Of a stretch of DNA of 64,000 nucleotides, positions 10,160-17,717 are shown piece by piece. The DNA comes from Pseudomonas alkylphenolica (GTDB taxonomy: Bacteria; Pseudomonadota; Gammaproteobacteria; Pseudomonadales; Pseudomonadaceae), in NCBI RefSeq assembly GCF_000746525.1, contig NZ_CP009048.1:1357501-1421500 (forward strand), in the 5' to 3' direction. The notes beneath the pieces were generated by a model. The model did not search any database, was not told the origin of the DNA, and was given only the letters and a program-made list of their open reading frames with translations. A program made the translations under genes and the position numbers. Position 1 is the first letter of the stretch, and each line of letters opens with the position of its first letter.

Positions 10160-10761
10160 CAGTAGACCCCGTAATCCAGCCGATTCAGGAAGTCGGTGAC
10201 CAGCTCATAGCCGACCGGATTGGACAGTAGGTCGATGGGCGACTCGCCGTCCAGCCCGAGCGCCGGCCGGGTCATCCATTCTTCGGCAAGCGCGCGGGTG
10301 CCAAACACCTCCTGCGCTTTCTCCAGCACCTCTGCGTAGTACAGCGCCCTGGCACTTTGTTCAGGGCTCAGGGCTTCATCCTTGTTCTTCATCCGGCGGG
10401 CGAGGGTACGCTCCGACAGGCCGACGATCTTCGCCAGGACGTTGTGCCGCTTGAAGGTTTCGACCGACTCGACCAACTGAATGACAGAGCTGAGCGGAAA
10501 ACCGCTCTGGGTGGCCTTGAACACCTCCATGCGGTCGTCGGTGTCGGTGTCGGGCAGCAGCAGATCGACAATCGGCATGCCGGTAGCGCTCGCTGCTGAC
10601 ACACGGGCAGTACCGTAGGCTTTTTGCGCGGGTGTTTCGTTCAGCCGATGGGCTGCCGCTTCAGTGTTCGTTGTGATCACTGATCCGGCATCGGCAGCTT
10701 TCGCTTTGCCAGGCTTTTTCGCTGATTTCCTGGCGTCTGTGTTTTCCGCGGTAGCAGACAT
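10159..10761 (-). CDS. Xre/MbcA/ParS-family antitoxin (DUF2384)
   Basis: 200 aa. The C-terminal part (YYAEVLEKAQEVFG...WMTRPALGLDGESPIDLLSNPVGYELV) is the DUF2384 toxin-binding region, and a helix-turn-helix-like region (VVGLSERTLARRMK-like segment) precedes it. A lysine/alanine-rich N-terminal arm of about 60 residues is presumably flexible. The start MSATAEN at 10761 is preferred over an upstream ATG at 10791 because GTGGAG lies at the right distance before it, while the upstream ATG lacks a binding site and falls near the probable transcription start. It should neutralise the RES toxin and repress its own promoter. Confidence 0.85.
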   Translation of the reverse strand: MSATAENTDARKSAKKPGKAKAADAGSVITTNTEAAAHRLNETPAQKAYGTARVSAASATGMPIVDLLLPDTDTDDRMEVFKATQSGFPLSSVIQLVESVETFKRHNVLAKIVGLSERTLARRMKNKDEALSPEQSARALYYAEVLEKAQEVFGTRALAEEWMTRPALGLDGESPIDLLSNPVGYELVTDFLNRLDYGVY

Positions 10762-10793
10762 GATCGGCGCTCCACTCTGGACAGATGGCATTT

Positions 10794-10812
10794 AGTGTAC
10801 TGCCAATTGGCA
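10794..10812 (-). promoter_or_regulatory. candidate promoter/operator of the Xre-RES module
   Basis: A perfect 12-base palindrome, TGCCAATTGGCA, lies at 10801-10812, 40 bases before the antitoxin start. Next to it on the minus strand is TACACT, a possible -10 element. A palindrome just upstream of a -10 element is a good site for autorepression by the antitoxin-toxin complex. This is inferred from position. Confidence 0.5.
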
Positions 10813-10903
10813 GAGGCGTGAGAAAAGATTTGCGTCGTTCTGTGGCTACCCTGCCATGCTGATGGGGCGATTGCCGATGGGAGCAACTGTCAAACTGCTT
10901 ATT

Positions 10904-10989
10904 TGTGGGAGCCGGCCTTGCCGGCGATGGGGCGCGTAGCGGCCCTGGCCCGGCTGCGCCGGGCATCGCCAGCAAGGCTGGCTCCCACA
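10904..10989. repeat. REP-like doublet, variant type
   Basis: GTGGGAGCCGGCCTTGCCGG and its near-complement ending GGCTGGCTCCCAC bracket a GC-rich centre. The core differs from the main REP of this window (CCGGCCTTGCCGGCGAT instead of CGGGCTTGCCCCGCGAT), so it belongs to a second REP subgroup. It abuts a standard doublet. Confidence 0.75.
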
Positions 10990-11002
10990 GGTTGATCCAG
11001 CC

Positions 11003-11074
11003 GGTGGGAGCGGGCTTGCCCCGCGATGCGATGTAACTGGCACACCGCAATCGCGGGGCAAGCCCGCTCCTACC
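11003..11074. repeat. REP doublet (REPIN)
   Basis: Standard inverted pair of REP cores with centre ATGCGATGTAACTGGCACACCGCAAT, close to that of the doublet at 2003. It lies 8 bases past the end of the BRO-N gene. Confidence 0.85.
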
Positions 11075-11082
11075 GCCCAGCG

Positions 11083-11610
11083 TCAAAGCCTGAGCCAGCG
11101 TGCAGTCGTTTTTTTCCAGGAAGAATGGGCTTTCGAAACGCGCCTGCCCACTGACAATTCAGGCTCAAACACCACCTGCGGCACATCCCTCAACCGAATC
11201 CACGGCTCCTGCTGCCACTGCAGTAGCGTCAACGAATGCCCACCCAAATCCATCTGACCAATCCGCGGTATATCCCGCTCTACCAGATCCTGCCTGTCCC
11301 GCAGCACCGCAATCACCTCGTAGGTAAGCCATCGTCGCAGGCTGCGATTTTCGGGAATGTAATGATGAGCCAGCAGGGTATAAGCGCCGGACTCACTGAT
11401 CATCACCGTGTCGCGATACTCGCCGTAGCGCAGCAATGACAAGGTCCGTCGCTGGTCTGCATCGAGCTTGCGCACGATATGTTCGTCGAGATAGCGGCCA
11501 ATCAGGCGTCCCAGTTCGCGGGCGCAGAACCAGGCTTGGGATTCGAGCCAGAGGGTGTGGAGCGGGCGGTTGTGGCGGGTGAAACGGATGGGTTCATAGA
11601 GGTCAGTCAT
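11083..11610 (-). CDS. BRO-N domain protein (phage antirepressor type)
   Basis: 175 aa. The N-terminal about 110 residues match the BRO-N fold: IRFTRHNRPLHTLWLESQAWFCARELGRLIG, then DEHIVRKLDADQRRTLSLL and the signature VMISESGAYTLLAHHYIPENRSLRRWLTYEVIAVLR. BRO-N domains are DNA-binding modules of phage antirepressors and baculovirus repeated proteins. The C-terminal 60 residues are unrecognised. A 29-codon ORF overlaps its start by eight bases, with the ribosome-binding site GAGAGG inside that ORF, so translation is probably coupled. Together with the structured RNA upstream this resembles the phage P1 c4-icd-ant operon. Likely a prophage-derived remnant or domesticated locus. Confidence 0.8.
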   Translation of the reverse strand: MTDLYEPIRFTRHNRPLHTLWLESQAWFCARELGRLIGRYLDEHIVRKLDADQRRTLSLLRYGEYRDTVMISESGAYTLLAHHYIPENRSLRRWLTYEVIAVLRDRQDLVERDIPRIGQMDLGGHSLTLLQWQQEPWIRLRDVPQVVFEPELSVGRRVSKAHSSWKKTTARWLRL

Positions 11611-11692
11611 GGCTTACCTCTCGGGAACTGGGAGATTGGAACAGGCGGGACGCATGTGCGAAAGGCCTGCGAACGCTAGTTTCGATAGGCAT
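11603..11692 (-). CDS. 29-codon upstream ORF overlapping the BRO-N gene (icd-like position)
   Basis: A short frame starts at ATG 11692 (MPIETSVRRPF) with AGAGG eight bases upstream and ends at a TGA that overlaps the BRO-N start in the sequence ATGACTGA. It is too short for similarity to mean much. Its position between a candidate antisense RNA and an antirepressor-type gene is that of icd in phage P1, where translation of the small frame is needed for ant expression. The peptide itself may not matter. Confidence 0.5.
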   Translation of the reverse strand: MPIETSVRRPFAHASRLFQSPSSREVSHD

Positions 11693-11718
11693 TTCCATTA
11701 CCTCTGTTTGTGGTCAGC

Positions 11719-11905
11719 TTTCTTAGGGCTGGGTGTCGGGAGCTAAGAAACCTCACACAGCAGGCCGGACGTATTCCCCTTACGGGTCTTGTATTAGCCC
11801 ACTCCCGACATTACAGAGTGTTTCATGCGCGCAGTAGTAAACCACAGGCATAAAAATGCCGCATCTGTCGGGAGCGGGTGGACCGCTGTGTGGAGCGTTT
11901 CTTAG
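11719..11905 (-). ncRNA. structured leader, candidate C4-type antisense RNA and its target
   Basis: On the minus strand the repeats run CTAAGAAA (11905-11898), CACACAGC (11892-11885), CTCCCGAC (11874-11867), GTCGGGAG (11809-11802), GCTGTGTG (11761-11754), TTTCTTAG (11750-11743), CTCCCGAC (11742-11735), CTAAGAAA (11726-11719). The first six form one nested stem; the last two can pair with the same partners instead and lie just before the ribosome-binding site of the 29-codon ORF. Phage P1 C4 RNA works this way, with a' and b' segments complementary to target copies near icd. The repeats are seen directly; the C4 assignment is inference. Confidence 0.5.
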
Positions 11906-12110
11906 GCGCTCATGAACGCTAAAGGCTTTTGGTAGTGAGGGGCAACGGGTTTCTTGTCGGATTTTTCTGAATTTTCGGATAACGTCCGGCTATCGCCTTT
12001 ACTCATAGAAGCTGTTGGCCTAGCTCTTAGCATCTGTCACCATGCGCCGACGCTTTTGGTCTATGGTCTAGTAGCTACCAGGGATGTTTAGAGGTGTGCA
12101 TGACGCTATT
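11906..12110. other. AT-leaning divergent intergenic region
   Basis: About 200 bases separate the structured BRO-N leader (minus strand) from the protease pair (plus strand). It presumably holds both divergent promoters. No convincing -35/-10 pair, REP element or tRNA is visible. Confidence 0.4.
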
Positions 12111-12119
12111 AGGAGGAGG
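12111..12119 (+). promoter_or_regulatory. strong ribosome-binding site AGGAGGAGG
   Basis: AGGAGGAGG lies seven bases before the ATG at 12126. It decides the start of the 98-aa protein against an in-frame ATG at 12084, which has no such site. Confidence 0.8.
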
Positions 12120-12125
12120 TTTGTT

Positions 12126-12422
12126 ATGAGGTTTAACAATATTTTATCAGCTGATTTGCCAGAAATAGACGAAACTATCAAGGAGTGTGTTAACGGCGGG
12201 CAATGGTTGCTATTTAAGTCCGACTCTATAAGTCGTTCTGAAGTTCCTGCTGATTTCTACTTGAAAGTAGGGCAGAGTGTTTACGCACTAGATGGAGAAG
12301 GGCATATTGTCGGTGAGCTTGACCGTCCTAATGATAATTTTAGGATTGATGAGCTTTATTATTTTTCAGATTTGCCGAAGCCGCGGTCCATAAGTAATGC
12401 AATATCTTCCAAGGTTTTCTGA
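12126..12422 (+). CDS. 98-aa unknown protein, partner of the caspase-like protease
   Basis: I do not recognise this protein. It has no signal peptide or membrane segment. The sequence is acidic and probably mixed alpha/beta: MRFNNILSADLPEIDET at the start, a middle segment FYLKVGQSVYALDGEG, and ELYYFSDLPKP near the end. Base composition is clearly AT-rich against its high-GC surroundings, as in the next gene, which starts 15 bases after its stop. The two are therefore one acquired transcription unit. Possible roles are inhibitor, substrate or target adaptor of the protease; nothing in the sequence chooses among them. Confidence 0.75.
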   Translation: MRFNNILSADLPEIDETIKECVNGGQWLLFKSDSISRSEVPADFYLKVGQSVYALDGEGHIVGELDRPNDNFRIDELYYFSDLPKPRSISNAISSKVF

Positions 12423-12437
12423 CTTGTGAGTTGAATA

Positions 12438-13322
12438 ATGGGGCTTGTAAAAGGAAGTACTAGGTGGGTTTTGTTTCTTTCGAGTTCAAATGAACCCGAG
12501 TATAGGCATGTAATGGACTTGGCATTCGGCTTGATGTGTATTGAGCAGGCCGGGGTCGACCCAAAAGATATTTTTATATACGTTGATGGCAAAGATCGCG
12601 TATTAGTAAGTCAATTATTAGCGTTGGGTACTGCTAATAGTTATAAGATTGGTAGCTCTTCCGATTTTTTTGCGGATATTAGTGGGAATGGTTACGAAAA
12701 TTTAGTTTTGTTTGTGACTGGTCATGGAAGCATTGAAGGGATAGATGCCGCTGTTCCAATAACGCCTTATGCATTGCTGAAGGCGATTAAGTCGTCACCG
12801 GAATTAAAAAGTGCTATTGCGTATTTAGGGCAATGTCATGCCGGAATATTTAATTATATAGGTGCTGGGCGAAGTGGCCGAAACCCATCCGATCCGGACG
12901 TGATTTTGATTGGGGCTACAAATCTTCACGAAAGCCTGAGTTCGTCGACGACAGAAGATTTTCTCGGACAACAAATTACTTGGGTTGCAAATCTATTCTT
13001 GCTCAGTGTTTTCAAATGGTTAACCGCTGGGGTTGATGTTGATGGGGATGGTAAGCTCACAGTCATAGATTCCTATAAATATGCTGGAGTAACCTCTAAC
13101 TCGGTAAACAAAAATATAAAAATCGGATCATTTGTTAGGTCGATTGACCTCCATCAGCGGTGGAAGGACGCCCAGAGCGACCACAGCACTAACCCCAGTC
13201 CTGCGAAAAAGCTTGCCCTGCAGGCTCTTGAGGAACAATACGTTTCCGAGTTAGGCGTGCGCTATACCCATCAAGAATGTTGGATTTTAAATTCAATCCC
13301 AGCTCAATGCGTAGAGTTTTAA
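12438..13322 (+). CDS. caspase-fold (clan CD) cysteine protease with EF-hand-like loop
   Basis: 294 aa. His96 in LVLFVTGHGS follows a hydrophobic strand, and Cys133 in AIAYLGQCHAG follows the next one. This His-Gly plus strand-Gln-Cys arrangement, 37 residues apart, is the catalytic dyad of clan CD proteases (caspases, metacaspases, legumain C13). Residues 200-211, DVDGDGKLTVID, fit a calcium-binding EF-hand loop at positions 1, 3, 5, 6 and 12, and are followed by SYKYAGV, as seen in some prokaryotic C13-like proteins. There is no signal peptide, so it should act in the cytoplasm. No sensor domain is fused. It is AT-rich and paired with a 98-aa unknown protein. The C-terminal about 70 residues are basic and unrecognised. 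Function unknown; defence, toxin or stress-death protease are possibilities. Confidence 0.75.
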   Translation: MGLVKGSTRWVLFLSSSNEPEYRHVMDLAFGLMCIEQAGVDPKDIFIYVDGKDRVLVSQLLALGTANSYKIGSSSDFFADISGNGYENLVLFVTGHGSIEGIDAAVPITPYALLKAIKSSPELKSAIAYLGQCHAGIFNYIGAGRSGRNPSDPDVILIGATNLHESLSSSTTEDFLGQQITWVANLFLLSVFKWLTAGVDVDGDGKLTVIDSYKYAGVTSNSVNKNIKIGSFVRSIDLHQRWKDAQSDHSTNPSPAKKLALQALEEQYVSELGVRYTHQECWILNSIPAQCVEF

Positions 13323-13333
13323 TAGTAGAAATA

Positions 13334-13364
13334 AAAAGGCTGCCAACTGGCAGCCTTTATTTTT
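13334..13364. terminator. bidirectional terminator between protease gene and nrdB
   Basis: AAAGGCTGCC pairs with GGCAGCCTTT across a four-base loop. A T run follows on the plus strand and an A run precedes it, which gives a T run on the minus strand. It can end both convergent transcripts. Confidence 0.85.
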
Positions 13365-13373
13365 ATGAAGAAA

Positions 13374-14621
13374 TCAATCCCAGCTCAACGCCCCACCAGT
13401 CTGATACTCAATCACTCGCGTCTCAAAGAAGTTCTTCTCCTTCTTCAAGTCCATGATCTCGCTCATCCATGGGAACGGGTTGGTGGTCCCTGGGTACTCT
13501 TCCTTCAAACCGATCTGCGACAGGCGACGGTTGGCGATGAACTTGAGGTAGTCCTCCATCATCGCGGCGTTCATGCCCAGTACGCCGCGCGGCATGGTGT
13601 CGCGTGCGTATTCGATTTCCAGCTGGGTGCCCTGCAGGATCATCTGCGAGGCTTCTTCCTTCATTTCGGCATCCCACAGGTGCGGGTTTTCGATCTTGAT
13701 CTGGTTGATCACGTCGATACCGAAGTTCAGGTGCATGGACTCGTCACGCAGGATGTACTGGAACTGCTCGGCAACGCCGGTCATCTTGTTGCGGCGACCC
13801 ATCGACAGGATCTGGGTGAAGCCGCAGTAGAAGAAGATGCCTTCCAGAACGCAGTAGTAGGCGATCAGGTTGCGCAGCAGTTCTTTGTCGGTCTCGACGG
13901 TGCCGGTGTTGAACTCAGGGTCGGAGATCGCGCGGGTGTAGCTCAGGCCCCAGGCGGCTTTTTTCGCAACCGACGGGATCTCGTGGTACATGTTGAAGAT
14001 CTCGCCTTCATCCATGCCCAGCGATTCGATGCAGTACTGGTAGGCGTGGGTGTGGATCGCCTCTTCGAACGCCTGGCGCAGGATGTACTGGCGGCATTCC
14101 GGGTTGGTGATCAGGCGGTACACGGCCAGGGCCAGGTTGTTGGCAACCAGGGAGTCGGCGGTGGAGAAGAAGCCCAGGTTGCGCATGACGATGCGACGCT
14201 CGTCGTCGGTCAGGCCTTCCGGGTTTTTCCACAGGGCGATGTCCGCGGTCATGTTGACCTCTTGCGGCATCCAGTGGTTGGCGCAACCGTCCAGGTACTT
14301 CTGCCAGGCCCAGTCGTACTTGAACGGCACCAGCTGGTTGAGGTCGGCGCGGCAGTTGATCATGCGCTTTTCGTCAACGGCGACACGGGCAGCGGAACCT
14401 TCCAGCTCAGCCAGGCCTTCGGCGATGTCGAGTTGGTCCAGGGCAGCCTTGGCACGCTTGACTGCTTCGGAGTCATCGGCAGTTACGGCGCGAGCTTCGA
14501 GGGCGGCAACACCGCCGGCGTTGTCCAGCTTGTCGATGCCTGCGGCAGCGGCTTGAGTGGCGGTTGCGCCTTTGGTGGCTTCTTCGCCTTCGTCTTTATC
14601 GAATTCGTCCCAGCTCAGCAT
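13374..14621 (-). CDS. nrdB: ribonucleoside-diphosphate reductase, beta subunit (class Ia)
   Basis: 415 aa. Di-iron radical subunit of class Ia ribonucleotide reductase, which makes deoxynucleotides together with NrdA. Iron-ligand helices are visible: [16 protein letters not shown] and [18 protein letters not shown]. The C-terminus, rich in aromatic and acidic residues, is the part expected to dock on NrdA. A low-complexity alanine/acidic stretch of roughly 50 residues near the N-terminus makes it longer than the E. coli protein (about 376 aa). It lies 213 bases downstream of nrdA on the same strand. Confidence 0.95.
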   Translation of the reverse strand: MLSWDEFDKDEGEEATKGATATQAAAAGIDKLDNAGGVAALEARAVTADDSEAVKRAKAALDQLDIAEGLAELEGSAARVAVDEKRMINCRADLNQLVPFKYDWAWQKYLDGCANHWMPQEVNMTADIALWKNPEGLTDDERRIVMRNLGFFSTADSLVANNLALAVYRLITNPECRQYILRQAFEEAIHTHAYQYCIESLGMDEGEIFNMYHEIPSVAKKAAWGLSYTRAISDPEFNTGTVETDKELLRNLIAYYCVLEGIFFYCGFTQILSMGRRNKMTGVAEQFQYILRDESMHLNFGIDVINQIKIENPHLWDAEMKEEASQMILQGTQLEIEYARDTMPRGVLGMNAAMMEDYLKFIANRRLSQIGLKEEYPGTTNPFPWMSEIMDLKKEKNFFETRVIEYQTGGALSWD

Positions 14622-14748
14622 GGTGGGTCTCCTGCTTGAGGGCCATGTTCAGTATGGCCGGTGGATCTTGGTTGCGATGCTTGCGGTTAGGTACTGCTGT
14701 GCACGCAAAAACTTGGAATGCTTCCGGGAGCGGGGCTCCTCGGAGGAG

Positions 14749-14768
14749 GTCAGGGGTAGCCCTGACCT
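14749..14768. other. hairpin in the nrdA-nrdB spacer
   Basis: GGTCAGGG and CCCTGACC pair perfectly across a four-base loop in the 213-base spacer. It may stabilise or attenuate the nrdA transcript before nrdB; no T run is present on the minus strand. Confidence 0.35.
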
Positions 14769-14794
14769 TTTCTCTGTGCTGCGGGAGGGGGCTT

Positions 14795-14820
14795 TATCGC
14801 GGGGCAAGCCCGCTCCCACA
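14795..14820. repeat. single REP element
   Basis: One copy of TATCGCGGGGCAAGCCCGCTCCCACA without an inverted partner, between nrdA and nrdB, 15 bases past the nrdA stop. Confidence 0.8.
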
Positions 14821-14834
14821 GTGCCCTTCAGGGC

Positions 14835-17717
14835 TTATTGGCAGGCTTCGCAATCCGGCTCGTCGATAGCGCAAGCCTTCGGCACTGGCGCTGGGCCCGC
14901 TGCCTGGATCGGCGCGCTGTCGCCACCGCTGGAGACGGCGTTGAGTTTGCCGGTGTTGATGGTCGACTTCTCGGTGCTGGTCGCGGCCAGGGCACGGAGG
15001 TAGTAGGTGGTTTTCAGACCACGGTACCAGGCCATGCGGTAGGTCACGTCGAGCTTCTTGCCCGAAGCGCCGGCAATGTACAGGTTCAGCGACTGGGCCT
15101 GGTCGATCCACTTCTGACGGCGGCTGGCGGCGTCGACGATCCACTTGGTTTCCACTTCGAACGCGGTGGCGTACAGGTCTTTGAGTTCCTGCGGGATGCG
15201 CTCGATCTGCTGTACCGAACCGTCGTAGTACTTCAGGTCGTTGATCATGACCGGGTCCCACAGGCCACGGGCCTTGAGGTCGCGAACCAGGTACGGGTTG
15301 ATCACGGTGAATTCGCCCGAGAGGTTCGATTTCACGTAGAGGTTCTGGTAGGTCGGCTCGATCGACTGCGATACGCCGGTGATGTTGGCGATGGTCGCGG
15401 TCGGCGCGATGGCCATGATGTTCGAGTTACGAATACCTTTCTGTACGCGAGCACGGACCGGTGCCCAGTCCAGGGTTTCGTTCAGGTCGACGTCGATGTA
15501 CTTCTGGCCACGGGCTTCGATCAGGATCTGTTGCGAGTCCAGCGGCAGGATGCCTTTGGACCACAGCGAACCCTGGAAGGTCTCGTAGGCGCCGCGCTCG
15601 TCAGCCAGGTCACAGGAGGCCTGGATGGCGAAGTAGCTGACCGCTTCCATCGACTTGTCGGCGAACTCGACGGCAGCGTCGGAACCGTAAGGGATGTGCT
15701 GCAGGTACAGCGCGTCCTGGAAGCCCATGATGCCCAGGCCGACTGGACGGTGCTTGAGGTTCGAGTTACGCGCTTGCGGCACGGAGTAGTAGTTGATGTC
15801 GATCACGTTGTCGAGCATGCGCACGGCGGTGTTCACAGTGCGTTGCAGCTTGGCGGTGTCCAGCTTGCCGTCGACGATGTGGTTCGGCAGGTTGATCGAG
15901 CCCAGGTTGCAGACCGCGATCTCGTCCTTGTTGGTGTTCAGGGTGATCTCGGTGCACAGGTTCGAGCTGTGGACCACGCCAACGTGCTGCTGCGGCGAAC
16001 GCAGGTTGCACGGATCCTTGAAGGTCAGCCACGGGTGGCCGGTCTCGAACAGCATCGAGAGCATTTTGCGCCACAGGTCTTTGGCCTGGATGGTCTTGAA
16101 CACCTTGATCTTGTTGTACTCGGTCAGGGCTTCGTAGTACTCGTAGCGCTCTTCGAAGGCCTTGCCGGTCAGGTCGTGCAGATCAGGTACTTCGTTCGGC
16201 GAGAACAGGGTCCACTTGCCGTCATCGAAGACGCGCTTCATGAACAGGTCAGGGATCCAGTTGGCGGTGTTCATGTCGTGGGTACGACGACGGTCATCAC
16301 CGGTGTTCTTGCGCAGTTCGATGAATTCTTCGATGTCCAGGTGCCAGGTTTCCAGGTAGGCACACACAGCGCCTTTGCGCTTGCCGCCCTGGTTGACCGC
16401 TACGGCAGTGTCGTTGACCACTTTCAGGAAGGGTACGACGCCCTGGGATTTACCGTTGGTGCCCTTGATGTAGGAGCCCAGTGCACGCACAGGGGTCCAG
16501 TCGTTGCCCAGGCCACCGGCGAATTTCGACAGCATGGCGTTGTCGTGGATCGCGTGGTAGATGCCCGACAGGTCGTCCGGCACGGTGGTCAGGTAGCAGC
16601 TCGACAGCTGTGGACGCAGGGTTCCGGCGTTGAACAGGGTCGGGGTCGAAGCCATGTAGTCGAAGGACGACAGCAGGTTGTAGAACTCGATCGCACGGGC
16701 TTCTTTGTTTTTCTCTTCCAGCGCCAGGCCCATGGCCACACGCATGAAGAACACCTGAGGCAGCTCGAAGCGCACGCCATCCTTGTGGATGAAGTAACGG
16801 TCGTAGAGGGTCTGCAGGCCCAGGTAGGTGAACTGCTGGTCACGCTCGTGGTTGATCGCCTTGCCCAGTTTTTCCAGGTCGAAGTCGGCCAGGGCAGGGT
16901 TCAGCAGTTCGAACTCGACGCCTTTGGCAACGTAGGCCGGCAGGGCCTTGGCGTACAGCTCGGCCATCTCGTGGTGGGTGGCGCTTTCGGCCACGCCAAG
17001 GAAGCCCAGGCCTTCGGCACGCAGGGTGTCCATCAGCAGGCGGGCGGTGACGAACGAGTAGTTCGGCTCGCGCTCGACCAGGGTACGGGCGGTCATTACC
17101 AGAGCGGTGTTGACGTCTTTGATGGCGACGCCGTCATAGAGGTTCTTCAGGGTTTCGCGCTGGATCAGGTCGCCATCGACTTCGGCCAGGCCTTCGCAGG
17201 CCTCGGTGATGATGGTGTTAAGGCGGTTCATGTCCAGTGGCGCGAGGCTGCCGTCGGCCAGGGTGATGCGGATGCTCGGGTGCGGCTGTACGTTGGCGTC
17301 TTCGGCGTGAACGCGGGTAGCACGCTCTTTGGCGCGCTGGTCACGGTAGATCACGTAGTCGCGGGCAACTTTCTGCTCGCCGGCACGCATCAGGGCCAGT
17401 TCGACCTGGTCCTGGATTTCTTCGATGTGGATGGTGCCGCCCGATGGCATGCGACGCTTGAAGGTCGCGGTAACCTGTTCGGTCAGACGGGCAACGGTGT
17501 CATGGATACGCGACGAGGCAGCGGCGGTGCCGCCTTCAACTGCGAGGAACGCCTTGGTGATGGCCACGGTGATCTTGTCGTCGGTGTAGGCGACGACAGT
17601 GCCATTGCGCTTGATCACACGCAGTTGGCCTGGGGCGGTAGCAGCCAGATCCTGGTTCGAATCAGCGGCCTGCGGCGCCTTGGCCTGCGGGTTCTCGCGA
17701 GTTGTGTCGGTTTGCAT
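14835..17717 (-). CDS. nrdA: ribonucleoside-diphosphate reductase, alpha subunit (class Ia)
   Basis: 960 aa catalytic subunit. Two ATP-cone regulatory domains are present in tandem (LRVIKRNGTVVAYTDDKITVAI near residue 32, and IRITLADGSLAPLDMNRL near residue 147), as known for Pseudomonas NrdA. The catalytic barrel shows SSNLCTEITLNT and the radical-transfer region, and the protein ends DCEACQ, the C-x2-C pair that is re-reduced by thioredoxin or glutaredoxin. The ATG at 17717 has GGAG about eight bases upstream and is preferred to an in-frame GTG at 17729. The leader is long, with candidate NrdR and DnaA sites about 400-480 bases upstream. Confidence 0.95.
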   Translation of the reverse strand: MQTDTTRENPQAKAPQAADSNQDLAATAPGQLRVIKRNGTVVAYTDDKITVAITKAFLAVEGGTAAASSRIHDTVARLTEQVTATFKRRMPSGGTIHIEEIQDQVELALMRAGEQKVARDYVIYRDQRAKERATRVHAEDANVQPHPSIRITLADGSLAPLDMNRLNTIITEACEGLAEVDGDLIQRETLKNLYDGVAIKDVNTALVMTARTLVEREPNYSFVTARLLMDTLRAEGLGFLGVAESATHHEMAELYAKALPAYVAKGVEFELLNPALADFDLEKLGKAINHERDQQFTYLGLQTLYDRYFIHKDGVRFELPQVFFMRVAMGLALEEKNKEARAIEFYNLLSSFDYMASTPTLFNAGTLRPQLSSCYLTTVPDDLSGIYHAIHDNAMLSKFAGGLGNDWTPVRALGSYIKGTNGKSQGVVPFLKVVNDTAVAVNQGGKRKGAVCAYLETWHLDIEEFIELRKNTGDDRRRTHDMNTANWIPDLFMKRVFDDGKWTLFSPNEVPDLHDLTGKAFEERYEYYEALTEYNKIKVFKTIQAKDLWRKMLSMLFETGHPWLTFKDPCNLRSPQQHVGVVHSSNLCTEITLNTNKDEIAVCNLGSINLPNHIVDGKLDTAKLQRTVNTAVRMLDNVIDINYYSVPQARNSNLKHRPVGLGIMGFQDALYLQHIPYGSDAAVEFADKSMEAVSYFAIQASCDLADERGAYETFQGSLWSKGILPLDSQQILIEARGQKYIDVDLNETLDWAPVRARVQKGIRNSNIMAIAPTATIANITGVSQSIEPTYQNLYVKSNLSGEFTVINPYLVRDLKARGLWDPVMINDLKYYDGSVQQIERIPQELKDLYATAFEVETKWIVDAASRRQKWIDQAQSLNLYIAGASGKKLDVTYRMAWYRGLKTTYYLRALAATSTEKSTINTGKLNAVSSGGDSAPIQAAGPAPVPKACAIDEPDCEACQ

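Noticed and set aside
10904..10989. GC-rich hairpin as terminator of the BRO-N gene
   Set aside because: Its arms match a REP subgroup and there is no T run, so it is listed as a repeat.
13034..13072. EF-hand-like loop read as a dockerin domain
   Set aside because: Dockerins need two such loops and a secreted context; only one loop is present and there is no signal peptide.
13365..14639. 424-codon open frame opposite nrdB
   Set aside because: Antisense shadow of nrdB, no domain visible.
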